Shown: positions 16,349 through 25,456 of the stretch, piece after piece
Layout of the letters: every line of letters begins with the position of its first letter
Numbering within the stretch: the first letter of the stretch is position 1
Source: Clostridia bacterium
Lineage (GTDB): Bacteria > Bacillota > Clostridia > Christensenellales > Aristaeellaceae
Assembly: GCA_017430225.1 (NCBI GenBank)
Contig: JAFRNK010000029.1
Span: 1 to 64,000 of the forward strand
DNA length: 64,000 nucleotides
Direction: 5' to 3'
Position numbers and translations under genes: made by a program
Notes under the pieces: model-generated
What the model saw: the letters and a program-made list of their open reading frames with translations, nothing else
What the model was told of the DNA's origin: nothing
The model's database searches: none

Positions 16349-17194
16349 ATGCTGTTTTCATCTGTCGCCTATGCGGAGGAAGCCGCGCAGAAGCCGAATT
16401 ACTTGAATTACTTCAAAGATACGGTGTTCCAGAAGCTGATCAACGCGGACGCAAGTGTGTGGATCACCTTGGGGGCGCTGGTCGCGCTGGGCTTGATCCT
16501 GCTGTTCATCGGGAAGTCTCAGAAAAAGTGGACCGCGAAAATGATCGCTTACGGGGCTTTGTCCATCGCTCTCAGCTTTGTGCTGAGCTATATCCGTCTG
16601 TTCCGCATGCCTCAGGGCGGTTCCATTACCCCCGGAAGCATGCTGCCGATCATGCTTTTCTCTGCAGCCTACGGTGTCGGCCCCGGTTTGCTGACCGGCT
16701 TGGTATACGGTCTGCTGCAGTACCTGCAGGGCGGTGATTTCCTGAACGTATGGCAGTTCCTATTCGACTATCTGATCGCGTTTGCAGCCCTGGGTCTGGC
16801 CGGACTTCACAAGTATATGAAGGCTGCCTGGTGGCGCTATGCCGTGCCTGCCGTGACCCTGATCCTGCTGGTCGGCATGGCGTTCGCCTATCCGGACCTG
16901 ATCGTGCTCTATATTGTGCTGGGCTTGGTAGCCGCAGCCCTGCTGTACCTGGTATACAAGCATCCGGACCGCTCCGAGCTGCTGCCCGCCATGGGCGTGG
17001 CTGTGCTGGGCCGTGCTGTTTCGGCGATCCTGGCCGGGCTCATGTGGGTGGCTGCCTATCCGTTGGAAGACGGCCAATTGCCGCTGATTTACAGCATTGT
17101 ATATAACGGCGCATACCTCGTGCCCGAACTGACCATCTGCATGGTGCTGGCCGTGTCGATGGGTGACCGGGTGTACAAGCAGATGAAGCAGTAA
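16349..17194 (+). CDS. thiT: Energy-coupled thiamine transporter S component (ThiT), extended
   Basis: 281 aa, integral membrane. The ThiT substrate site block is present: PQGGSITPGSMLPIMLFS followed by YGVGPGLLTGLVYGLLQ, with QGGDF and FDYLIAFAALGLAG later. ThiT binds thiamine and works with a shared ECF module (EcfT, EcfA1, EcfA2), not encoded here. Lactococcal ThiT is about 180 aa; this one has an extra N-terminal helix and further C-terminal helices between about residues 175 and 230. CAGGAGG at 16335-16341 selects ATG 16349. The TPP riboswitch upstream confirms the substrate class. An amidohydrolase gene follows 10 nt downstream. Confidence 0.92.
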   Translation: MLFSSVAYAEEAAQKPNYLNYFKDTVFQKLINADASVWITLGALVALGLILLFIGKSQKKWTAKMIAYGALSIALSFVLSYIRLFRMPQGGSITPGSMLPIMLFSAAYGVGPGLLTGLVYGLLQYLQGGDFLNVWQFLFDYLIAFAALGLAGLHKYMKAAWWRYAVPAVTLILLVGMAFAYPDLIVLYIVLGLVAAALLYLVYKHPDRSELLPAMGVAVLGRAVSAILAGLMWVAAYPLEDGQLPLIYSIVYNGAYLVPELTICMVLAVSMGDRVYKQMKQ

Positions 17195-17204
17195 GCCTGA
17201 GAGC

Positions 17205-18056
17205 ATGAAAGTCATTGACTTCCACACCCATACCTTCCCGGAAACGATTGCTCAGAAAGCAATCGCTCGGCTGAGCGCGGCGTCACATACAAAGCCTTTT
17301 ACCGACGGCACCGAGGCCGGCCTGAGCGTGTCCATGCACAAGGCCGGTATCGCCCTGTCGGTCGTCATGCCGGTAGCGACCAGTCCGCTGCAGGTGGTCA
17401 AGATCAACGACGCGTCCATGCGCGTCAACGAGCGCACTGCTGAGACGGGAATCATGTCCTTCGGCTGCATGCATCCGGATTTCGAAGACTGGTATGGCGA
17501 ACTGGGACGCCTGAAGGAGGCGGGAGTACGTGGCATCAAGCTTCATCCCGTCTATCAGGGGGTCGATTTCGATGATCCGCGCTGCCTTCGAATCCTGAAC
17601 CGTGCCGCGGAGCTTGGGCTGTGCGTGCTGGTTCATGCGGGTTTGGACGTCGGCTTTCCGGGGGTCGTCCGCGGTTCGCCGCGGATGGTAATCAACGCCA
17701 TGAAAGCGGTCGGATCCTTTGGCCTGATCCTCGCGCACATGGGCGGCTGGCGCTGCTGGGACGAGGTGCTTGACCTGCTGCCGCAGACCGGTGCTTATAT
17801 CGACACGTCGTTTTCCCTGGGAAAGATGACGCCGAACGGCGACGGGCATTACAGGACTGAGGCGGAACTGCAGATGCTTGATGACGAGCGCTTTGTGATG
17901 CTTGTCCGTGCGTTCGGCTCAGACCGTGTGTTGTTCGGCACGGACAGTCCCTGGGCGGATCAGGCAGCGGCGCTTGCGGAAATATGCCGCCTGCCGCTGA
18001 CGGAAACGGAATTTGAAAACATTCTCCATAAGAACGCGGAAACGCTGATCGGCTGA
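17205..18056 (+). CDS. Amidohydrolase-2 family metal enzyme in a TPP-controlled operon
   Basis: 283 aa, cytoplasmic TIM-barrel hydrolase of the COG2159 (amidohydrolase 2) family. Motifs: DFHTHTFPE (HxH metal pair, residues 5-13), GIKLHPVYQG, VLVHAG, LAHMGG and FGTDSPW with the catalytic Asp. The family includes decarboxylases and hydrolases of ring or amide substrates. It is 10 nt from thiT, has no promoter of its own, and a terminator closes the operon at its stop, so it should be repressed by TPP with thiT. A role in salvaging or processing thiamine breakdown products is a fair inference, but no such role is known to me for this family. The ATG start lies 10 nt after the thiT stop. Confidence 0.88.
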   Translation: MKVIDFHTHTFPETIAQKAIARLSAASHTKPFTDGTEAGLSVSMHKAGIALSVVMPVATSPLQVVKINDASMRVNERTAETGIMSFGCMHPDFEDWYGELGRLKEAGVRGIKLHPVYQGVDFDDPRCLRILNRAAELGLCVLVHAGLDVGFPGVVRGSPRMVINAMKAVGSFGLILAHMGGWRCWDEVLDLLPQTGAYIDTSFSLGKMTPNGDGHYRTEAELQMLDDERFVMLVRAFGSDRVLFGTDSPWADQAAALAEICRLPLTETEFENILHKNAETLIG

Positions 18057-18075
18057 CAGCCGGTCGGCGTTTTTT
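18043..18075 (+). terminator. Terminator of the thiT operon
   Basis: A 12-bp stem (18043-18054 with 18058-18069, including G-U pairs) followed by six T at 18070-18075. It overlaps the stop codon of the amidohydrolase. Confidence 0.9.
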
Positions 18076-18079
18076 GTCC

Positions 18080-18108
18080 TTGCTTTTTCCCGCACGGTAG
18101 GGTAAAAT
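18080..18108 (+). promoter_or_regulatory. Probable promoter of the AAA ATPase gene
   Basis: TTGCTT (18080-18085), 17-nt spacer, TAAAAT (18103-18108). Confidence 0.5.
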
Positions 18109-18154
18109 AAGGCATGAAAAACAGTATTCACTCGGAGAAAGAAGGATATCATCC

Positions 18155-19447
18155 ATGGACAGGAAAGATCGCAGGGACGAAATCATTGAGCTGCAGAACC
18201 AGCTGATCCGCGCGCGTACACGGGGGAACCTGCTGCGTGTCGACGAGGATCTGTGGGGTGTCAGGCCTGCCGTGACGCTGACAAACGCGGATGAGGAGAA
18301 GCCGTCTGCCCGGCCGGAGACACCCGTGATCCCGGAAGAGGCGGAAGACGAAGCCAAACAGGAAAACCCGGCCGAGGAGCACGCAGGGGTGCGCTGGGAT
18401 CCGCCCAAATTCCCGCTGCCGCGCTTTGAGCAGTCCACGGATGAATTGATGCGCCTGATCCGCGAGAGCGCAGAATCCCTGACCAGTATGACCAACGAGC
18501 TGGTTGGAAATAAGGACCGGAAGGGGACTGGCGCGCTGCCGGATATCCCGCTGGACGACGTGCCGGTGCTCAACAGCCAGGTCGCGAAAAAGGAAGAGGC
18601 CCAGCCGGAAGCGCCCGCGGAGGAACCGCCGGAAGATATCGAAGACCTGAAAAAGGAGCTTCATGGCTATATCGGGCTCGACCTCATCAAGAACGAAGTC
18701 GACAGCCTGATCAACTATGTGACCATCATGCAGCGCCGCCGCGACGCGGGCCTGCCCACGCCGGACATGAGCCTGCACATGGTCTTTTCCGGCAACCCCG
18801 GTACGGGCAAAACGATGATCGCGCGCCTGATGTCGCGCATCTACAAGAGCCTGGGCATCCTCTCCAAGGGGCACCTGGTGGAGACGGACCGCAGCGGCCT
18901 GGTGGCGGGCTACGTGGGCCAGACGGCCATCAAGACTAAGGAAGTCATCGACTCCGCGAAGGGCGGCGTGCTGTTCATCGATGAGGCGTACGCGCTGACC
19001 AACCGCGGCGGCGGGCAGGACTTCGGCCAGGAGGCTGTAGATACCCTGCTCAAGAATATGGAGGATATGCGCGACGACCTGATCGTCATCGTCGCGGGTT
19101 ATACCGAGCTCATGGATCAGTTCGTGAACTCCAATCCCGGCCTCAAGTCCCGCTTCAACCGCTTTATGGAGTTCCCGGATTACACCGTGGACGAACTCAC
19201 GGGCATCTTTAACATGCGCTGCGAAAAGAGCGGATACCGCCTGAAGGACGACGAAGCCCGCGAAGCCCTGCATGAGCGCCTGGTCAAGGCCAGTGAGGAT
19301 CTGAGTGCCTTCGGCAATGCGCGCGGCGTGCGCAACCTCTTCGAGCGCGCCCTCTCCAAGCAGGCGGACCGCCTGGCGGGCTATGAGGAGATCACCGTGG
19401 AGGATCTGGAAACGCTGACGGCGGAAGACATCAGGGAGTGCGAATAA
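18155..19447 (+). CDS. CbbX/SpoVK-like AAA+ ATPase
   Basis: 430 aa. The first about 155 residues are charged and low-complexity, with no recognised domain. Residues about 165-425 form an AAA module of the CbbX/CfxQ/SpoVK class: LKKELHGYIGLDLIKNEV, Walker A GNPGTGKT, GYVGQTAIKTKEVID, Walker B GGVLFIDEAYAL, sensor 1 VIVAGY and the arginine finger in LKSRFNRFMEF. Such ATPases remodel protein partners; SpoVK acts in sporulation and CbbX on Rubisco. No Rubisco genes are here, so the target is unknown. Next comes pyruvate kinase, 130 nt downstream. Confidence 0.88.
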   Translation: MDRKDRRDEIIELQNQLIRARTRGNLLRVDEDLWGVRPAVTLTNADEEKPSARPETPVIPEEAEDEAKQENPAEEHAGVRWDPPKFPLPRFEQSTDELMRLIRESAESLTSMTNELVGNKDRKGTGALPDIPLDDVPVLNSQVAKKEEAQPEAPAEEPPEDIEDLKKELHGYIGLDLIKNEVDSLINYVTIMQRRRDAGLPTPDMSLHMVFSGNPGTGKTMIARLMSRIYKSLGILSKGHLVETDRSGLVAGYVGQTAIKTKEVIDSAKGGVLFIDEAYALTNRGGGQDFGQEAVDTLLKNMEDMRDDLIVIVAGYTELMDQFVNSNPGLKSRFNRFMEFPDYTVDELTGIFNMRCEKSGYRLKDDEAREALHERLVKASEDLSAFGNARGVRNLFERALSKQADRLAGYEEITVEDLETLTAEDIRECE

Positions 19448-19577
19448 GCGCCTCTGTCTGTTTCCGGCCGCTGACAGTTCCCGTGAAGAGGAACGATATG
19501 AACCGGATCAGGAAACTTCTTTCCGGCATCCCGGCAGCGACGTCTTTCATCCAACCATCATTGTAAGGAGGTACCCC

Positions 19578-20996
19578 ATGCGCAAAACAAAAATCGTATG
19601 CACCATCGGGCCGGCGTGCCGCGACATCGAGACGCTGAAACAGATGGTGAGGGCGGGCATGAACGTGGCCCGGCTCAACTTCTCCCACGGAGATCACGAG
19701 TATCACGCGCATACCATCGCACTGGTCAAGCAGGTGCGCGAGGAGATGGGCGTACCGCTGGCGATCATGCTGGATACCAAGGGACCGGAAGTGCGCCTGC
19801 GCGATTTCGAAGGCGGATCGGCCATGCTGGATGACGGCCAGGTCTTCATGCTGACCACCCGCGAGGTCATGGGCACCGCCGCAATCGCGCAGCAGACTTT
19901 CGCGAAACTGCCGGAATCCGTGAAACCGGGCAATACCATCCTGATCGACGACGGAAAGATCGTGCTGAAAGTCGAATCGACCACGGATACGGACGTGGTC
20001 TGCCGCGTCATCCATGGCGGCAAGGTGTCCAATCACAAGGGCGTGAACGTGCCTAACGTACACCTGGACATGCCGGTGCTGGGGGAGAAGGACAAGCAGG
20101 ACCTGCTGTTCGGCATCGAGCAGGACGTGGACCTGGTGGCGGTTTCCTTCGTCCGCTGCAAACAGGACGTGGTGGAGATCCGCAAGTTCCTGAACTACAA
20201 CGGCGCGCACTCCACCAAGATCATCTCCAAGATCGAGAATCACGAGGGCATCGACAATTTTGAAGAGATCCTCGAAGTTTCCGATGGCATCATGGTGGCC
20301 CGCGGAGACATGGGCGTGGAGATCGAATACTCCAGGCTGCCGGGCATCCAGAAGCGCATCATCCGCCAGTGCTACCGCGCGGGCAAGATGGTCATTACGG
20401 CCACGCAGATGCTCGACTCCATGATGCAGAATCCCTCGCCGACCCGCGCGGAGATCTCCGACGTGGCCAATGCCGTGTTCGACGGCACCTCGGCGGTCAT
20501 GCTCTCGGGCGAGACCGCGGCGGGCTATTTCCCGGTCGAGTCCGTGGTTGCCATGGCCAGGATCGCCGGACAGGCCGAGGAGGACCTGGCGATCCTCAAG
20601 CCCGACCAGATGGAAGGCTTCAACCACATCACCGATATCACCAACGCGGTCTGCGAAGCGGCCTGCACCGCGGCGCGCGACCTGAACGCGAAGGCGATCA
20701 TCACCGTGTCCAAGTCGGGCCAGACGGCACGCAATATTTCCAAGTTCCGTCCCTCGCAGCCCATCGTCTGCGCCACGCCGGAAATGAAGAGCTATCACCA
20801 GCTGTCCCTGTCCTGGGGCGTTTATCCGGTGGTTGCGCGCGTCCAGCAGAATTATGACACGCTCATGCTCCACGCGGTCGACTGCGCAAAGCAGATCGAC
20901 ATGGTGGAGAAAGGCGACGTGGCCGTCATCGTGGCCGGCGTCCCGCTCGGATTCACCGGAAATACGAACCTGATCAAGATCGAAGTCATCGACTGA
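19578..20996 (+). CDS. pyk: Pyruvate kinase
   Basis: 472 aa, the short form without the extra C-terminal PEP-utiliser domain found in many Bacillales. It converts PEP and ADP to pyruvate and ATP in glycolysis. Diagnostic features: TKIVCTIGPAC start, MNVARLNFSHG, LDTKGPEVR, the active-site lysine block KIISKIENHEGIDNF, MVARGDMGVEI, and ATQMLDSM with NPSPTRAEISDVANAVFDG. AAGGAGG just before the ATG is strong. The 130 bp upstream hold an inverted GTTCC/GGAAC pair at about 19477-19494 but no convincing promoter. Confidence 0.96.
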   Translation: MRKTKIVCTIGPACRDIETLKQMVRAGMNVARLNFSHGDHEYHAHTIALVKQVREEMGVPLAIMLDTKGPEVRLRDFEGGSAMLDDGQVFMLTTREVMGTAAIAQQTFAKLPESVKPGNTILIDDGKIVLKVESTTDTDVVCRVIHGGKVSNHKGVNVPNVHLDMPVLGEKDKQDLLFGIEQDVDLVAVSFVRCKQDVVEIRKFLNYNGAHSTKIISKIENHEGIDNFEEILEVSDGIMVARGDMGVEIEYSRLPGIQKRIIRQCYRAGKMVITATQMLDSMMQNPSPTRAEISDVANAVFDGTSAVMLSGETAAGYFPVESVVAMARIAGQAEEDLAILKPDQMEGFNHITDITNAVCEAACTAARDLNAKAIITVSKSGQTARNISKFRPSQPIVCATPEMKSYHQLSLSWGVYPVVARVQQNYDTLMLHAVDCAKQIDMVEKGDVAVIVAGVPLGFTGNTNLIKIEVID

Positions 20997-21012
20997 AAGA
21001 CGCAATAAAATC

Positions 21013-21066
21013 ATCCCGTACAACCGCCGCGGCTGAACCGCCGCAGGATTGAACGGGATATTTTTA
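21013..21066 (+). terminator. Terminator after pyruvate kinase, possibly bidirectional
   Basis: ATCCCGT (21013-21019) pairs with ACGGGAT (21053-21059) around an inner GCGG/CCGC hairpin, followed by ATTTTTAT. The reverse strand also reads into TGATTTTATT, so it may end the convergent gene at 21083 too. Confidence 0.65.
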
Positions 21067-21082
21067 TGGGCTTATTGACAGA

Positions 21083-23362
21083 TTACTTTACCAGCAGTTC
21101 TATGAGCGCCGCCTGGTCGTAAACCGTGCATTCGCCGGTGACGCCGTACTGTGCCGCGATCTTCTGTACTGTTTCGGCGTCCAGGCCCGCGATGTCCGCA
21201 GGACTGCAGAAGACCAGCGCGGCTTGGGCGCTGCCGTCACTCTGCAGCGTAACGAAGACCAGGTCGGAGCGGTAGGCCAGTACGATGATTGCGCAGTTGC
21301 CGTCCGGTACGAGGTCGAACTGATCCGTTTGTGCGGTCTGTACGGACGCTTTTGCGTACGGCAGGTTCCACTGCGTGTTCACGATGACGGAGAATGTTTT
21401 CGCGACGTTCTCCGGCCCGGTCATGAGCAGCGCCAGATCATTATACTGCGACTGTGGGAAACGCAGAACAGCGGCCAATTTGGGATGATCGGCCTCGTAA
21501 TCCGGTATGCGTCCGAGCCAGCTGTATTCGCTTTGGTCGCAGCTGTTCCAGAATTCCGTGGCGTTCTGCAGCAGCTTGTCGGCGATTTTGACCGCGTTTG
21601 CCAGCGAACGCGCGTTCATATCGACGCCTTCTCCCCAGGGCTCGAATTCGGTGTGGTTGCTTTCGGCATTGTCCACCGCATAACGTTGGGCTAGGCTGCC
21701 TTCTGGCGCATAAATCGTGATTCTGGTTTTATCAGTTCCGTAACGGCCAATACCATTTTTTTCAATGACGGTATCCGGATTTGGAATATAGATTTCACCA
21801 GCCATTTTGTTATCGGAAAGCAGGATCCCGGATCTGCAAATCAGCGTTACACTCGGCGGCAGATTAATGATCCTGCCTTCTCTGTAAATGGCGTTGCTCA
21901 GGATCGCTGTCACGGGGCATCCGCCCGCGGTTTCCGGGACGACGATCACGGCGTTCGAGGGGGAACATTCGTTCACCGCTGCTTCACCGTTGAAGATCCG
22001 GAATTCGAACTCGCCTTCCGTGATGTATTCCGCCTTAGGCATATCGTCAGGTTTTTCGCAAGCGATCACCTGATAGCCGATTTCCTGTGCCCATTGATAG
22101 GCGAAACTGCCTTCCGGCGTATAAATGACAGCGTGCTCGTTGATGCTGGATAGCCCGGTATCGCTGTTCAGGGAAGCGGGGAGATACACGCAGGCCAGTT
22201 TGACACAGTTATCAAAGACCGCCTGGCTCAGGGAGGTGATTCCTTCTTCGACGACGGCGCGGGCCAGCTTGCTGGAGCTTTGGAACAACCTTTCGCCGAT
22301 GGATGTCAGCGAAGCGGGCAAAGTGACGTCAGTCAGCGAGCGGTTGCTGTTGAACGCCATAGCGTTGATCCTTTTTATGCCTTCGGGAAATTTGACAGAT
22401 GCCAGGTCATCACAGCTGTAAAACGCTGAGCTGGCGATCGTTTCGAGCGTCGAAGGCAATACGATTTCTTTCAGCGAAGAATCGTTGAACGCATCCTGGG
22501 AGATGATCCTGATGCCTTCAGGCAGGATGATGCTCTCCAGAACGCTGTCGCCCTTGAATGCATTCGCCGCGATCTCGATGACGGGATGTCCCTCTGCCTC
22601 GGCGGGGACTTCAACGACCGGTGATATGCCGTCATAATCCTTCACGAATGCGTTCTTGCCGCTGATGCCGATGATCAGCACTGATTCGTCACCGACTTCG
22701 TAGCGGATCTCACCCCAGAATTGGGAGCGCATTTCGCTCCACATTTCGGAGTTGCTCATGTTGTCGCCGCTCAGCTGGCCCCATTTGCCGGAGCGCTTGG
22801 CATAGTTGTGGTGGAACCAGAATCGTTTGGCTTTGCCACCGTTTTTGAGGTCGAGCACGTAGCCTGCATAGTCGCGGTGTGAACTGCTGGCGGGCGGGAT
22901 GTATTGATAGCCTGAGTCGGTCCAGTAAGCGCGGATTAGGACTGCGTACTCTGCCTCTTCCAGTGAAGCTGCCCGCATGTCCGCCGGAAAGCGGGCCATC
23001 AGCCAGGCCGCGAGATCCAGATCGTCTTTCCCGCCGGTGTACAGCGCGATCAGCTTATGGCCACGCAGCTCGTCAGGGAAAGTCTCGACTTTGTCGGCAT
23101 CGAAGCTGTCCCAATCTGCCGGGATCAGGCCCTCGGGATAACCGGCTGCGGCGTTTGGCTGCAGGTTATAGTCCCAGCCCCCCGCTTCCAGTGCGTCGGC
23201 ATTCTCGTCAGCAAGTTCGCAGACGATCCTGAGTTGCTGGTCAAAGGTTTCCGCTTCCCTGAGCGCGGTGTTGCCTTCTCCGATCGTCAGGGCCGAGGCG
23301 GATACCGCTATGATCAGCAGCAGGAAAACGATCAGGCAAGAGACAATCACTTGTTTTTTCAT
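21083..23362 (-). CDS. Secreted BspA-type leucine-rich repeat protein
   Basis: 759 aa. A signal peptide (about residues 5-25) precedes an N-terminal region of about 230 residues without a known domain. LRR_5 repeats follow from about 255 to 400 (VLESIILPEGIRII, LKEIVLPSTLETI, SLTDVTLPASLTSIG), with additional LRR-like segments at about 465-545. The C-terminal 180 residues are again unfamiliar. BspA-type repeats serve in adhesion or protein binding at the cell surface; no wall-anchoring motif is seen. GGAGAAAA precedes the ATG. It follows two other secreted proteins on the same strand. Confidence 0.82.
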   Translation of the reverse strand: MKKQVIVSCLIVFLLLIIAVSASALTIGEGNTALREAETFDQQLRIVCELADENADALEAGGWDYNLQPNAAAGYPEGLIPADWDSFDADKVETFPDELRGHKLIALYTGGKDDLDLAAWLMARFPADMRAASLEEAEYAVLIRAYWTDSGYQYIPPASSSHRDYAGYVLDLKNGGKAKRFWFHHNYAKRSGKWGQLSGDNMSNSEMWSEMRSQFWGEIRYEVGDESVLIIGISGKNAFVKDYDGISPVVEVPAEAEGHPVIEIAANAFKGDSVLESIILPEGIRIISQDAFNDSSLKEIVLPSTLETIASSAFYSCDDLASVKFPEGIKRINAMAFNSNRSLTDVTLPASLTSIGERLFQSSSKLARAVVEEGITSLSQAVFDNCVKLACVYLPASLNSDTGLSSINEHAVIYTPEGSFAYQWAQEIGYQVIACEKPDDMPKAEYITEGEFEFRIFNGEAAVNECSPSNAVIVVPETAGGCPVTAILSNAIYREGRIINLPPSVTLICRSGILLSDNKMAGEIYIPNPDTVIEKNGIGRYGTDKTRITIYAPEGSLAQRYAVDNAESNHTEFEPWGEGVDMNARSLANAVKIADKLLQNATEFWNSCDQSEYSWLGRIPDYEADHPKLAAVLRFPQSQYNDLALLMTGPENVAKTFSVIVNTQWNLPYAKASVQTAQTDQFDLVPDGNCAIIVLAYRSDLVFVTLQSDGSAQAALVFCSPADIAGLDAETVQKIAAQYGVTGECTVYDQAALIELLVK

Positions 23363-23465
23363 GCTGTTTTCTCCTTATTCGTCATACCAGGGGGGGAACC
23401 GTGGCCCGGGTTTAGCGATGGAAATGCGTCAGTGACGACGGTATCCGGAAAGCTCTTTGGAAGAA

Positions 23466-24338
23466 TCAGCCCGGAAACGGTACGTCGGGCGTCTGAAGAT
23501 GATACACATAGCGCGTGGCGTTGTCATAAGACGTGAAGGTGATAACTGTGTTTTCGGGGTGCTGCGCCTGTTCTGCGGTCAGACAGATCACCATGGCGTA
23601 AGGCGTTACCATTTTCCAGGACAGCATCCCCTTATAATTTTTGACTGTGTAATTATTCAGGATTCCCTGGGCGCGGGTGCCGATGGCCTCCATACCGTAA
23701 TACGCGGCCGAATCACGGAGCAGGTATTTACTGTCCAACTCCTCCGGTCTGTTGTAGTTCACTTCAAGCGTCAGGAATATATACTGGTTGTTTTCATCAG
23801 AATAGAAAGCCTTTCCGAGGCCTGGGTTATAGTAATTATTTGCCTTGACCCATCCTGTCACCTTTGCCGTTACGTCGTCGCACAGTGTGATCTCGTCGCC
23901 GTCATGCAGTTCGGTAAAATCGTCAAACAGTGCGGCTTCTCTCGGGAAGACGAAAGGCGGATAGGAAACGGTGGCTTTTTTGTTTTCCAGATCGTAGTCC
24001 AGTGTCAGCGTGACGGCGCCGTTCGACACGACAGCGCGGCTGACGCCGCTCTCCAGGGTTTCCGCGGAGACGAGCTGATAGCCCTCCTCGCCCAACTTTT
24101 GACTGAGCTTTGTGTAGCAGGCATAGCTGACGTTGTCATAAAAGTAATCGTAACCGCCCTCTGCGTTCGCGGCCATTTTGCTGAAACAGGCGCCTGTAGC
24201 GCTGTCCAGGCTGATGGCATAAGTCGTTTGTGGCTTGGGCGTCTGCAGGACGGGCAGGATGCCCTCTGCGGCAGCACAGCATGTACACACCAGCAGGACA
24301 GCCAGGGTCATCAACAGCATGTGCAGTGTGGTTTTCAT
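23466..24338 (-). CDS. Secreted protein of unknown function
   Basis: 290 aa. A signal peptide (about residues 3-22, LLVCTCCAAAE) is followed by two beta-rich parts, the second (about 140-285) resembling DUF4352-like extracellular domains in its long strands (GDEITLCDDVTAKVTGW, YIFLTLEVNYNRPEELD), but this is not secure. GGAGGAAGT on the minus strand (24342-24350) fixes ATG 24338, 12 codons inside the longest frame. It lies 13 nt after the stop of the upstream secreted-protein gene, so they form an operon. Confidence 0.75.
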   Translation of the reverse strand: MKTTLHMLLMTLAVLLVCTCCAAAEGILPVLQTPKPQTTYAISLDSATGACFSKMAANAEGGYDYFYDNVSYACYTKLSQKLGEEGYQLVSAETLESGVSRAVVSNGAVTLTLDYDLENKKATVSYPPFVFPREAALFDDFTELHDGDEITLCDDVTAKVTGWVKANNYYNPGLGKAFYSDENNQYIFLTLEVNYNRPEELDSKYLLRDSAAYYGMEAIGTRAQGILNNYTVKNYKGMLSWKMVTPYAMVICLTAEQAQHPENTVITFTSYDNATRYVYHLQTPDVPFPG

Positions 24339-24351
24339 AATACTTCCTCCT

Positions 24352-25281
24352 TTATTTGATTTCAATGGATAAAATCACATGCTCGGCTACGGCGTTGGCT
24401 TCCTCGCCGGTGAACATGAGCGCCATCGCGGTCTTCCCGCTGCCGATCACGTAGAAGGCCATCGGGCCTACGGAGATGTTGCCTTTGATGACGGCCGCCG
24501 TTCGGCCTGCGATTTGCACCATCTCGGGCTCTGCTTCCACCTTGGTGGATTTCGGGAGCGCCGCGGTGGCGATGTAGGCAACCATGGTGTCCGAATAGTC
24601 GGCATCCAGGTTATAGGTGCGGGCCATGATGATGCAGTTGGTATCGTCGGGATTCACGAAGATGACGCCGGTTGTCTGCTCCATGACGCCGAAGTGCGCC
24701 GGATAATCCAAGGAGAACTGCGCGCTGTCCCAGCGCTTGAAGCCTGCTGCGCTGTCGTCCGCGCTGCTGCCCAGCAGTTCCACGGAACTGACCAGGTCCT
24801 GCTCCGCGGCGATGGCCTGCTGCCCGATCAGGACGAAGGACACCATGTGCCGGTTTCCGGTCAGCAGCACCATGACCAGGTCCCGCCCGCCGTCCAGCCA
24901 GGTGCCGTAAGCGCGGAAGCCGTGCATGCCGCCCGATTCGATGAGGTCGTATTTCCCATTCAGGGTAGTGTTCTTGCCGGCCGCTCGCTGGGCTTCTTCG
25001 CTGTACTGGGCGATCATGCTTTCGATTCCCGGCGCGTCCGCAGCGGCGTCACCTGAGAATTTGATCAGGTCTGTGATGATCGCAAATGTCAGTGCGGCGC
25101 TGCCTGTGCCCGGGATCTCCAGCACGATATCGCCGTTGTCGGCGAGCCCCTGGTTCCAGGACGCCGGGTAGCGGAAGCTGTATACCTGGTCGCGGTATTC
25201 TTTGGTCTCTTCCGCAAAGGCGCAGAAAACCGCCGATACCGTGAGGACCAGGATCAGCAAGACTGAGAGCATCTTTTTCAT
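24352..25281 (-). CDS. Secreted PsbP-like/DUF-type lipid-fold protein, function unknown
   Basis: 309 aa with a clear signal peptide (MKKMLSVLLILVLTVSAVF, cleavage near AFAEE). Two similar halves follow, each starting with a short FxYPAxW or FSLDYPAHF motif (residues about 35 and 185), which looks like an internal duplication of a PsbP/MOG1-like module. Such modules are common in Clostridia and mostly uncharacterised. It heads the secreted-protein operon that continues to 23466. Confidence 0.72.
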   Translation of the reverse strand: MKKMLSVLLILVLTVSAVFCAFAEETKEYRDQVYSFRYPASWNQGLADNGDIVLEIPGTGSAALTFAIITDLIKFSGDAAADAPGIESMIAQYSEEAQRAAGKNTTLNGKYDLIESGGMHGFRAYGTWLDGGRDLVMVLLTGNRHMVSFVLIGQQAIAAEQDLVSSVELLGSSADDSAAGFKRWDSAQFSLDYPAHFGVMEQTTGVIFVNPDDTNCIIMARTYNLDADYSDTMVAYIATAALPKSTKVEAEPEMVQIAGRTAAVIKGNISVGPMAFYVIGSGKTAMALMFTGEEANAVAEHVILSIEIK

Positions 25282-25428
25282 GGGTCGTCACCTGCTTTCT
25301 TTGGTTTGGACGGTTGGAATATGAAATTGGTCAAGCGACAAAACTTTTCATACTATTCTAACATGTTCAACAAAATAAATGCAATGGCTGCGGAAGGGAA
25401 TGATTGTATTATCCGTGTATTTGTTATC

Positions 25429-25456
25429 AAAAAAGCCCGCTTTACGCGAGCTTTTT
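25429..25456 (-). terminator. Terminator of the minus-strand membrane-protein gene
   Basis: On the minus strand AGCTCGC pairs with GCGGGCT (25434-25440 with 25446-25452, one G-U) and is followed by TTTTTTG. It overlaps the stop codon at 25442. Confidence 0.65.
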
